NCBI RefSeq assembly: GCF_002993325.1
Contig: NZ_PVNO01000025.1
Coordinates: 620,001-684,000 of the forward strand
Origin: Alteromonas gracilis
GTDB taxonomy: Bacteria; Pseudomonadota; Gammaproteobacteria; Enterobacterales; Alteromonadaceae
DNA: 64,000 nt
Reading direction: 5' to 3'
Shown: one piece after another, positions 19,537 through 26,837 of the stretch
How the letters are laid out: the number at the start of each line of letters is the position of its first letter
Numbering within the stretch: position 1 is the stretch's first letter
The notes under the pieces: generated by a model
What the model was told of the DNA's origin: nothing
The model's database searches: none
The model's input: only the letters and a program-made list of their open reading frames with translations
Position numbers and translations under genes: made by a program

Positions 19537-20835
19537 GTGGAAGCACCTATCACCGTTGATCGATTGCGTTTCCTAATATACAGCTTTAAAGAGAAGCTTT
19601 GGGTTAAACCACTGGGCTTTTGTATGTTATCGCTAATAGTTGTATTTGTGGCAAAGATTGCCGATGGCACATCACTTGCCGAGCATATACCCGAAATTAA
19701 AGCAGAATCTGTCGAAACGTTACTGTCTATAATGGCATCTAGCATGATGGTCATCGCGACCTTTTCCGCAGGAACCATGGTCAATGCTTACGCCTCGGCA
19801 AGCCAATCCTCCACACCTCGTTCACTTAGTTTAATTATTTCTGATGACGTGTCGCAAAATGCGCTTTCTGTTTTTATTGGTGCCTTTATTTATAGTGCAG
19901 TTGCCCTTACCGCAATAAGTCATACATTTTTTAATGAAGCAGGGCTCTTCATCTTGTTTTGCTTAACGTGCTTGACTTTTGCGATGGTAATTCTAACGTT
20001 CATTCGATGGGTTGATAGCGTTGCGCGGCTGGGTCGTGTGGGCTCTACAATATTAAAGGTCGAAAAAGCTACACAAAGGGCAATCGAAAACCGAATTAAA
20101 TCGCCCTGCCTAGGGGCCGTTCCTTCAGGGGAAGTGTCACAATCAAAAATTAAAGGGCAGGGGACACACCCTGTTTTCAGTCAGCGAGTAGGGTATATTC
20201 AACTTATCGATATAGCGCGAATTCAGCAATGGGCCAGTGAAAACGACGCTTTTGTTATTGTAAATATGCTTCCGGGAGAATTCGTTACTCCCGATAAGGT
20301 ACTTGCCTACGTAAATAGGAAAGATGATGTAGAGAGTATCGAACAGGCATATACAATTTCGGAGGAACGGTCCTTCGAAGCTGATCCTCGATTTGGTTTT
20401 GTGGTGCTAGCGGAAATCGCTTCGCGAGCACTTTCACCAGCAATCAATGATCATGGTACAGCCATTAGTATTATTAGCAGTGTTACCAGACTATTACTAT
20501 TGTGGAAAAACTCTGAAACCACACTACCGGCCGAAGATGAACTTAAGAGAGAGGATTATCAGTACGACCGTGTATCAGTACCAGAATTATCCATTCAAGA
20601 CTTATTTGACGACGCTTATACCAGCATTAGCCGAGATGGTGCTGCTAATATAGAAGTCGCTATTCACATTCAAAAGTCACTCAATGCTATTAGCAATTGT
20701 TTTGATAAAAGTAGTGGTTTTAGCGAATCAGCTACACATTTTGCAACACAAAGCTTTAAAAGAAGTGAGCAGGCTTTAGCTTTCTCAGACGATATTGAGA
20801 GACTTAGAAAGTGTATCAATCAAAGTTCAGATTAA
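19537..20835 (+). CDS. DUF2254 family membrane protein
   Basis: An inner-membrane protein with about four transmembrane segments in its first 170 residues (for example LGFCMLSLIVVFVAKIA, ASSMMVIATFSAGTMV, LSVFIGAFIYSAVALTAI and LFILFCLTCLTFAMVILTF), then a soluble region with RVGYIQLIDIARIQQWA and ALSPAINDHGTAI, the signature of DUF2254. The function of the family is unknown. GTG 19537 has an ideal AAGGAG six bases upstream and is preferred; ATG 19507, ten codons upstream, has none. It does not appear to be part of the photolyase operon, because a 134-base gap intervenes. Confidence 0.85.
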   Translation: MEAPITVDRLRFLIYSFKEKLWVKPLGFCMLSLIVVFVAKIADGTSLAEHIPEIKAESVETLLSIMASSMMVIATFSAGTMVNAYASASQSSTPRSLSLIISDDVSQNALSVFIGAFIYSAVALTAISHTFFNEAGLFILFCLTCLTFAMVILTFIRWVDSVARLGRVGSTILKVEKATQRAIENRIKSPCLGAVPSGEVSQSKIKGQGTHPVFSQRVGYIQLIDIARIQQWASENDAFVIVNMLPGEFVTPDKVLAYVNRKDDVESIEQAYTISEERSFEADPRFGFVVLAEIASRALSPAINDHGTAISIISSVTRLLLLWKNSETTLPAEDELKREDYQYDRVSVPELSIQDLFDDAYTSISRDGAANIEVAIHIQKSLNAISNCFDKSSGFSESATHFATQSFKRSEQALAFSDDIERLRKCINQSSD

Positions 20836-20915
20836 TGAATCCTTACAATCTCATAGTTGTGCTTTATGTGTGATGCTAATATGTTTACCCGTTAGTAAAA
20901 CGTAAGGAGATTCAT

Positions 20916-21668
20916 ATGTTTAAGCAAATTTTGGCCAGCGTGGGGATTGGCAAGGCTAAAGTCGATACTCTGTTGCTTTCAGACAGTTTACAGGCAGGGA
21001 AACCATTTGATATTGAAGTTGTCATCCAAGGCGGAGACGTCGAACAACAGCTTCAGGGATTAGAGTTTGCCGTTATGGCGAGCGCTAAAACTGAAGCTGA
21101 TTTAGGCGACAATGAAGTCAAATACAATAAGAGTGTCATTCTGCAAAGTTGGAGCCAATCGTTTAATTTAACGATACAACCAGGCGAAACCGTCACTAAA
21201 CAGCTCACATTAGATTTGCATCCAGAAGTACCCGCAACTTATTTATTTGGTCATCAAATTGGCAAGGTATGGTTGCAAACAGGGTTAGATATTAAGTCTG
21301 GTTTAGACGCTAGTGATAAGGATAGCCTGACTATAGTGCCGTCTAAAACTCAATTAGCGGTATTGAAATTCATTTCTGACAGCGGATATCGATTATTCAA
21401 ATCTGATATAGAATTTGGTCGAGTCCGCGCTCATGATTTCGTTTCACATTTACCTTGTTATCAAGAGTACGAATTCAAACCAGAATCGCGAAGCTTATTC
21501 GGTGCTAGAGAGCTAGAGGTTACCTTTGTTGATAATGGCACTGAAACTGGTGTGTTAATTGAAATCGATCGAGCTTTTTTAGGTGATGGCTATAAAAGCA
21601 TCTCTATACCAAATAACTGCAGTACTTCTGAATCAGTCCGTCATTATATCGAGCCACTTCTAGGCTAA
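20916..21668 (+). CDS. Spo0M-like (sporulation-control) family protein
   Basis: A 250-residue cytoplasmic protein of the Spo0M family, with an arrestin-like beta-sandwich fold. It begins MFKQILASVGIGKAKVDTLL and shows the family features GKPFDIEVVIQGG, HPEVPATYLFGHQIGKVWLQTGLDI and the C-terminal LEVTFVDNG, EIDRAFLGDGYKS. An AAGGAG site precedes the ATG. Such proteins occur widely in non-sporulating bacteria, where the role is undefined. It is the last gene before the terminus gap; a hairpin GCCGAGTAA-TTATTCGGC at about 21682-21708 may end its transcript. Confidence 0.87.
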   Translation: MFKQILASVGIGKAKVDTLLLSDSLQAGKPFDIEVVIQGGDVEQQLQGLEFAVMASAKTEADLGDNEVKYNKSVILQSWSQSFNLTIQPGETVTKQLTLDLHPEVPATYLFGHQIGKVWLQTGLDIKSGLDASDKDSLTIVPSKTQLAVLKFISDSGYRLFKSDIEFGRVRAHDFVSHLPCYQEYEFKPESRSLFGARELEVTFVDNGTETGVLIEIDRAFLGDGYKSISIPNNCSTSESVRHYIEPLLG

Positions 21669-22012
21669 ATTCATGACAAAGAGCCGAGTAACTTAATCTT
21701 TATTCGGCTTTATATGCTTAGTTATTCAGTATGATTTGTTTATCAGCTTATACGTCACCAACCGAAGAAATCTTCAAATAACGCTTAGACATTTTGCTTC
21801 GATACACTAATCATGTTCACTAAAACTTAGAGAAAAACTGACTTTTTTACACATAAATATATCTACAACTTAATACTCTTACGATTTAATTACTGTTATT
21901 GGCTAAGTTATATTTAGGATATTCAATATAATTAATTGCAGGCTGATAATTCACATATCAGTAAAGCGTCAAACAAAATCTTCGTGTCTACGTGCTTCCA
22001 AATAGTGAAAAG

Positions 22013-22087
22013 ATAATCGTGCGCTACGTGAATGAAATCAAAAAATCAGGGTAATCATACTGCAGATTTCACGTAGCGTACGATTAT
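22013..22087. repeat. Long imperfect hairpin, left of dif
   Basis: The left arm (22013-22039) begins ATAATCGTGCGCTACGTGAA and the right arm (22065-22087) is GATTTCACGTAGCG followed by TACGATTAT. They pair over about 23 bp with one G-T wobble and a four-base bulge, around a 25-base loop. The bulged stem is reminiscent of folded recombination sites, but no integron attC core (GTTRRRY) is present. Confidence 0.85.
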
Positions 22088-22280
22088 GTTTATTACGCCT
22101 AAATCAAATCATCTGAGCGGTTTTAAATTAAAAACACCGATGTAAGTTAGATGTTCACGCACAAGCCTTAAACCAAACACAGCGCCAACACAGCAGCCAC
22201 GCATAAAAGTCTGTAAGTAATCACAGCCAACAAACCAACCGAAAAGAGCGACATCATCGCCCTAATCGTCCATATACTTA

Positions 22281-22308
22281 ATTACGCATAATGTATATTA
22301 TGTTAAAT
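22281..22308 (+). other. dif: dif site, XerCD chromosome-dimer resolution
   Basis: The 28 bases consist of a XerC arm ATTACGCATAA, central region TGTATA and XerD arm TTATGTTAAAT. Compared from memory with E. coli dif (XerC arm GGTGCGCATAA, same centre, same XerD arm), 25 of 28 positions match, and all differences are in the outer four bases of the XerC arm. XerCD act here with FtsK at cell division to resolve chromosome dimers. The site is also framed by CTTAATTAC (22277-22285) and its complement GTAATTAAG (22316-22324). Its presence places this window at the replication terminus. Confidence 0.93.
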
Positions 22309-22648
22309 TGACTATGTAATTAAGCAATAGAACTGAGGTGTTATTCGAAACCAGTGGTTAGAGATTGTTTATTGATAAATATAGCGAGTTCATTGGAAAA
22401 AAATGTTTAATGCTCTTCTATTTAAATTTAAAGTCTCAAAATAGATAAGCTTCTATTCAATCGTTGTATATATAATTTCAGCACTCTACTTTCTTAAAAT
22501 TAGTACTCTATGGTGATGTAACTAGTAATTGATAATTTAGCGGTTTGCATTATTTATTTTATCAACTCAATGGACCTTAATATGACGTCGATAAAATACT
22601 AAATAGCATTCCTGAAAAACAAAAATCCCTGAAATAATATGTAGCCTC

Positions 22649-22726
22649 GGTTATTTAAAATACCAGTATTTAGCAGATATCGTATTTATAAAGGTGAAAC
22701 TTCAAAATCGTGGGTTATTTAAAATA
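22649..22726. repeat. 14-bp direct repeat
   Basis: GGTTATTTAAAATA occurs at 22649-22662 and again at 22713-22726. The function is unknown; the sequence is AT-rich, so chance or slippage is possible. Confidence 0.55.
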
Positions 22727-23032
22727 GCTTCTTCATTAGAATTCAGTTTGTTCATGGTCGATGACAAAATTTACTGTTAGCATAATTAAAAACTGTTATA
22801 TCGAGAGCGGCCTTGGTGTTAACTCCTATGAAAAATTGTTTATGGCATATCGGTCACCTATCCCACATATTCTCCGCTAACGGCTTTACTATTATGATCA
22901 TGCACGAAGGGCGAATAAGAACATTGCCTATTAACATATAGCAAACACTCGTACAAACGCCTTAGTGTTTTGCCTATTAAGAATAGAGAGTGTTGTTTTA
23001 AAAGTGAAAATGAGCGTATATTTTTTAGGCGT

Positions 23033-23089
23033 CGCTACGTGAAATCTGAACAAACAATAGAGGTATTGCCTTGCACATTTCACGTAGCG
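23033..23089. repeat. Hairpin sharing its arm with the hairpin left of dif
   Basis: CGCTACGTGAAAT (23033-23045) pairs perfectly with ATTTCACGTAGCG (23077-23089) over 13 bp, with a 31-base loop. The arm is the same sequence as in the hairpin at 22013-22087, about 1 kb away on the other side of dif; the loops differ. Confidence 0.85.
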
Positions 23090-23284
23090 CGCGATGTGAA
23101 ATAGCCAGAAATTGTGAAAATCTAGCTAATGGATGCGTTTATTTATCGGCTATCGACAACGAAAATACCAATACTGTTTAATTATACAGTTGTATGGTAG
23201 AGTGCAGGCAATAAACGAAGACAAGTAGCGAAACATCACAAGGAAGGTCAATAGCACTAGGTCGCATCTTAAAGACTTTGCAGT

Positions 23285-23322
23285 TATTCACGCATGATAA
23301 TTACAGTTATCATGCGTGAATA
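23285..23322. repeat. Perfect 16-bp inverted repeat before the recombinase gene
   Basis: TATTCACGCATGATAA pairs with TTATCATGCGTGAATA around the loop TTACAG. It ends 88 bases before the preferred recombinase start. No T-tract follows on the plus strand, so an operator, a recombinase-binding site or a leader hairpin are the options. Confidence 0.8.
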
Positions 23323-23410
23323 TCTTTATAAATCAGTGCTATACAATGTTTATTCAAATAATTATTGTAGCTTAATTGTCGTTATCATTACTGTCAGTAA
23401 AGGCTTATTA

Positions 23411-24613
23411 ATGTCCTCTAAACAAAATACTTCACGATTTTTACCGCAAAAGTCGACGAGTACGCCCAGTAGTAATGTTTACCCACATGACAAAGATAAC
23501 ACCATTACACAGCACGAAGAAACTTTGGAATTTAGGTATACGGGCAACAACAGTACTCTCAAATTGAATACTAAACTAATCACACCTGGTGACGCGTCTT
23601 CAGCGCATAACTTTGAACATTATTACAATGACATTTTTACTAGACTGCCGTATAACACGCAACGAGCTTATATTAGTGATTACAATGAGTTTGCTATTTT
23701 TTGCAGACAATCTGGTATGCAAGGTTTTACTAATGACTTCGCCCACAATGAAACATGTATCAAGCAGTACGTAGATGAGTTATGCCGTTCTCCCCTCGCC
23801 TACAGAACTATCAAGCGTCGCCTTTCTGCTCTCAGTAAATTTCTTGGGGTTGCAAAACTTCCAAATCCAATTATACGCTCAGCGTATCTGAGAGACTTTA
23901 TTCGCTTGTCCCTTATAGAGAATCGAAAATATCGTTTGTCTCACAAGCAAGCAGTACCACTTACTATTGAAATGCTAGAACAGATTAATAACGCCATCAT
24001 TCCTGATTCTCTTTTAGAGTTGAGAGACATCGCCATCATTAATCTAATGTTTGATGCATTGTTACGCGCAGATGAATTAGTTCGGGTTTGTGTGGATCAC
24101 ATATCTGCTCGTAATAATACCTTGCTTGTTATTTCTTCTAAAAGTGATCAATCAGGTCAAGGCCAATACAGGTTCGTTTCTTCAAGTACTATTTCTATGA
24201 TTCAAGAATATATTAACGAAGCCAATCTTGACCCTAAAACAAAAATGCCTAGGGAGCTAACAGACCTGCGCGGTTTACATAAAGGTATTCTTTTTCGACG
24301 CCTTACAAATCACAAAACGGCGCTTTTACCGTTTGATGAGAATATTCCTAGGCACATGGCGAACGTATTAAATTACTCCAGTGTTTATAGAATTTGGCAG
24401 CGAATAGCACTTCGTGCAGGAATAACAGACAATATTACGCCTCACAGTGGGCGCGTTGGCGGTGCAGTCTCACTTGCGGAAGATGGTGCATCTCTTCCGG
24501 AACTTCAGCTTGCTGGCGGATGGCAATCACCAGAGATGCCGGGGCACTATACCAAACAAGCGAACGTAAAACGCGGAGGTATGGCGAAGCTGTCAGCTAA
24601 AAGAAAACGATGA
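23411..24613 (+). CDS. Tyrosine recombinase/integrase next to dif
   Basis: A tyrosine recombinase of about 400 residues. The SAM-like DNA-binding domain covers about 65-165 (YNTQRAYISDYNEFAIFC, then RTIKRRLSALSKF). The catalytic domain has the first Arg in ALLRADELVRV, the Lys in ISSKSDQ, HSGR (His and second Arg), a Trp in GGWQS where many members have His, and the likely nucleophile in GHYTKQ. ATG 23411 follows TAAAGG at proper spacing; an ATG at 23294 sits in a hairpin loop and would add an unrelated stretch. It is not XerC, XerD or IntI by its motifs. The substrate sites are unknown; nearby hairpins or dif are candidates. Confidence 0.88.
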   Translation: MSSKQNTSRFLPQKSTSTPSSNVYPHDKDNTITQHEETLEFRYTGNNSTLKLNTKLITPGDASSAHNFEHYYNDIFTRLPYNTQRAYISDYNEFAIFCRQSGMQGFTNDFAHNETCIKQYVDELCRSPLAYRTIKRRLSALSKFLGVAKLPNPIIRSAYLRDFIRLSLIENRKYRLSHKQAVPLTIEMLEQINNAIIPDSLLELRDIAIINLMFDALLRADELVRVCVDHISARNNTLLVISSKSDQSGQGQYRFVSSSTISMIQEYINEANLDPKTKMPRELTDLRGLHKGILFRRLTNHKTALLPFDENIPRHMANVLNYSSVYRIWQRIALRAGITDNITPHSGRVGGAVSLAEDGASLPELQLAGGWQSPEMPGHYTKQANVKRGGMAKLSAKRKR

Positions 24614-24783
24614 TAGCGCATTTATTCAAAGACTTACGCTTCTTTCTTAAAGTTATTGCGTTACGCGTAACCCAACCCTACTCAAACATCTCTGGCTCGC
24701 CCCTCTTATTCTTACTCATTATCCTATTATTGAACCCAAATTCGCATAAGTACCGTACCTAAATAATGATATTGATGCGCATC

Positions 24784-24805
24784 AGCGTGTGGGAGCTTAC
24801 ACGCT
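24784..24805. repeat. 7-bp hairpin upstream of the 116-residue gene
   Basis: AGCGTGT/ACACGCT enclose an 8-base loop, about 40 bases before the next start codon. There is no T-run, so it is more likely a leader structure or operator than a terminator. Confidence 0.45.
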
Positions 24806-24844
24806 AATGTGATGCGTTGATGCTTTTAAATAAAGGAGTTTTAC

Positions 24845-25195
24845 ATGAGCAGTGGAATTGATACCAAGCACGGAAAATTACTTGCAGAATTGGTCGTCCC
24901 ATCTTCTTCTTGGCATATCCAACCGGAAAAACAAGACCCTTTCAAAACGAAAGAGGCTGCGGTGGACTATTTAAATTCACATAACGAACCTCTTTATCTT
25001 CATGTTCCACTAGCACAGTCTGAAGATTTCGTTCGAATATGCGTCACTTCTCGTGACGATGATGTGGTGTTCACTATAAAAGACATTAGCAATGGCGGCG
25101 AGACCTCACTTCACTATTCTCATATCAAAAATCTAGACAGTACAATTCGTACTTTAGTTGATGAGTGTTGTGATAAAAAGATAAAGGCACTTTAG
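24845..25195 (+). CDS. Hypothetical protein, 116 residues
   Basis: I do not recognise this protein. It has no signal peptide or membrane segment and looks like a small mixed alpha/beta cytoplasmic protein, with KTKEAAVDYLNSHNEPLYLHVP and FVRICVTSRDDDVVFTIKDI. A good ribosome-binding site (AAAGGAG, 7 bases before ATG) shows that it is a real gene. It lies alone between the recombinase and dgkA, which points the other way. Confidence 0.7.
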   Translation: MSSGIDTKHGKLLAELVVPSSSWHIQPEKQDPFKTKEAAVDYLNSHNEPLYLHVPLAQSEDFVRICVTSRDDDVVFTIKDISNGGETSLHYSHIKNLDSTIRTLVDECCDKKIKAL

Positions 25196-25225
25196 GTTTA
25201 CGTTGATGAAGTTTCGTTTAACCAT

Positions 25226-25582
25226 TTACAATAAAATAGTTAGCCAAACAAATGCGGCCAGTAACAGGCTAACCAATACTGCTGCAGAGCCAATGTCCTT
25301 TGCTCGGCCTATGAGTAGATGAATATCTGTTGATACATGATCACAGAGCTTTTCAACAGCGGTATTGAGAAGCTCTGTTATTAATACAACGCATAGCGAC
25401 ATTATCATGAGTATACGTTCTACGTTGGTAACATCAGCATAGACTGCGAACGGAACAAGAATTAGCATCGCGAAAATTTCTTGTCTTACTGCTGCTTCAC
25501 TTGCAAACGCTGCTCTTAAACCTTTTATCGAATAATAAGTAGCGTAAAGAACCCGTGATAGCCCCTTCCGTTTTACAATCAT
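25226..25582 (-). CDS. dgkA: Diacylglycerol kinase
   Basis: A small integral membrane kinase that phosphorylates diacylglycerol to phosphatidic acid, recycling the by-product of periplasmic glucan and lipid A modification. At 118 residues it has three transmembrane helices, the amphipathic N-terminal region with GLRAAFASEAAVRQE, and the catalytic ELLNTAVE and GRAKDIGSAAV motifs. Nothing nearby suggests an operon. Confidence 0.95.
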   Translation of the reverse strand: MIVKRKGLSRVLYATYYSIKGLRAAFASEAAVRQEIFAMLILVPFAVYADVTNVERILMIMSLCVVLITELLNTAVEKLCDHVSTDIHLLIGRAKDIGSAAVLVSLLLAAFVWLTILL

Positions 25583-25677
25583 CGTTCAAACTCACAAAAA
25601 TAGTTAAGCTATCGAACGTTCATTACAACTACATGACGGAAAGCATCTTTTGGGTTCAAACAACCTTCCCTTTCTAT

Positions 25678-26100
25678 TTAGACCTTAACTGCAAGCACAT
25701 CAGTTTTCACTCCGTGTAATACTGCGTTTGCTGTAGAGCCTAATAACAAGCGAAGTCCACTTTGCCCATGAGTGCCCACAACGATAAGGTCAGCATTTAT
25801 TTTTTCTGCCATGTGATGTATTTCATCGGCGGGCGAACCGATTTCTACATTTACGTGGCTATACGGAATATCGTGCTTTGACGCAACGTCTTTTAACTGC
25901 CTTAATGCTTGTTCCCTTACTTCTTCTGAAAAATCTCGCTCTAAAAACAATCCATAGGGTTCCATATTTGTTTGGGGATAAGCAACATAAAGTAGATGAA
26001 TTTTATGACTATTACCGGCTACAGCAATAGCCTTTTCAACAACCAACTCGTAGTCAGAGTAAACGTCGATCGGTACAAGAATAGTGTCGTAGCTTTGCAT
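25678..26100 (-). CDS. Universal stress protein, UspA family
   Basis: A single-domain 140-residue Usp protein with the opening DTILVPIDVYSDY and the nucleotide-binding signature VVGTHGQSGLRLLLGSTANAV, which predicts ATP binding. A GGAGAAACTCC-type Shine-Dalgarno region lies just before the ATG. It is divergent from a cytochrome c gene, and the shared 190-base gap holds a perfect 20-bp palindrome, so the pair may be co-regulated. Confidence 0.93.
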   Translation of the reverse strand: MQSYDTILVPIDVYSDYELVVEKAIAVAGNSHKIHLLYVAYPQTNMEPYGLFLERDFSEEVREQALRQLKDVASKHDIPYSHVNVEIGSPADEIHHMAEKINADLIVVGTHGQSGLRLLLGSTANAVLHGVKTDVLAVKV

Positions 26101-26228
26101 GGAGTTTCTCCTTGGTTTTTATGAGAAAGCACTAAAGTTCAGTTATACCTTCACAATAATTACCCCGATAGTAATCCTATGAATCTAGTTTAATATTGCG
26201 CTAGGTCAATATTTGTTCGGTTAGATAG

Positions 26229-26248
26229 GCCATACTAATTAGTATGGC
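26229..26248. promoter_or_regulatory. Perfect 20-bp palindrome between uspA-type and cytochrome genes
   Basis: GCCATACTAATTAGTATGGC is fully self-complementary with no spacer. It lies 41 bases upstream of the cytochrome c start and about 130 bases from the universal stress gene. Such a site is a likely operator for a dimeric regulator, which I cannot name. Confidence 0.7.
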
Positions 26249-26289
26249 AATTAAGGCATATTGAAATATTCACACGTTTACCGGAGAAG

Positions 26290-26766
26290 TTGATGATGAG
26301 AATTACAGCATTACTACTAGCTACACTTCTGCTTTTCGCTTGCGAACAAGGAGCAAATTCACCAAGAGGATTTAGCCTTCCCGAAGGTAATATCAAACAA
26401 GGCTATCAAGTTTTCAAAAAGTATCAGTGTCAAGATTGCCATCGAATAGCTGGAGAAGAAGAGCCGGAAAACGCTCAGTATCTATTGGCAAAACCAATAC
26501 CGTTAGGCGGTAGCAGTGGTCGAATTAAGACGTATGGAGAACTTGTAACCAGTATTATTAATCCGTCTCATAAGCTCACACCTCGTCAACCAGCAAGCTT
26601 TACGAGCGAAGACGGGGTATCGTTGATGCGAGTAGTGAACGATGAACTCACGGTATCAGAATTAATAGATTTAGTTGCATATTTACAACCTAAATATAAA
26701 GTTACGCCCTACAGAACGAGTGATTACCGTCTCTATCAATTACGCATTCCTGACAAGACAGAATAA
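26290..26766 (+). CDS. Cytochrome c-like lipoprotein
   Basis: A 158-residue exported protein with a lipoprotein signal (LLLATLLLFAC, cysteine about residue 18) and one covalent heme site CQDCH near residues 47-51. A methionine near residue 117 (VSLMRVVNDELT) may be the second heme ligand. The C-terminal LIDLVAYLQPKYK helix is usual for class I cytochromes c. It is probably anchored in a periplasm-facing membrane leaflet as an electron carrier. A terminator follows. The partner oxidase or reductase is not apparent from the immediate neighbours. Confidence 0.82.
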   Translation: MMMRITALLLATLLLFACEQGANSPRGFSLPEGNIKQGYQVFKKYQCQDCHRIAGEEEPENAQYLLAKPIPLGGSSGRIKTYGELVTSIINPSHKLTPRQPASFTSEDGVSLMRVVNDELTVSELIDLVAYLQPKYKVTPYRTSDYRLYQLRIPDKTE

Positions 26767-26776
26767 GTTGCAGTAA

Positions 26777-26804
26777 AAAGCCCCATCACTTCCGTTGGGG
26801 CTTT
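26777..26804. terminator. Bidirectional terminator between convergent genes
   Basis: Stem AAAGCCCCA/TGGGGCTTT with a 10-base loop, with A and T tracts on both sides, lies between the cytochrome gene and the convergent glutamate-synthase-like gene. Confidence 0.8.
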
Positions 26805-26837
26805 AGTTCATACGTTTATTATATATCGCTAATACAA

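Larger units (their letters stand above)
21669..23410. other. 1.7-kb gene-free, AT-rich terminus region containing dif
   Basis: No reading frame here has a ribosome-binding site and a plausible protein. Instead the stretch holds a dif site, two long hairpins sharing the arm CGCTACGTGAAAT, a 14-bp direct repeat and a 16-bp inverted repeat, listed separately. Base composition is visibly AT-richer than the flanking genes. A non-coding gap this long is rare in the rest of the window, where gaps stay under about 480 bases. Confidence 0.8.

Noticed and set aside
22013..23089. Integron attC sites and a cassette between the two hairpins.
   Set aside because: The required GTTRRRY/RYYYAAC core is missing, the recombinase lacks the IntI-type motifs, and the enclosed DNA has no credible gene.
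23294..23410. An upstream start for the recombinase at 23294, adding 39 residues.
   Set aside because: The ATG lies in the stem of a perfect inverted repeat without a ribosome-binding site; ATG 23411 has one and leaves the family domains complete.
24741..24763. A second partial dif-like match, TTCGCATAA followed by CTAAAT, downstream of the recombinase gene, which could be the far end of a dif-borne element.
   Set aside because: The two arms are two bases too close together and the XerD arm matches poorly, so it is probably chance.
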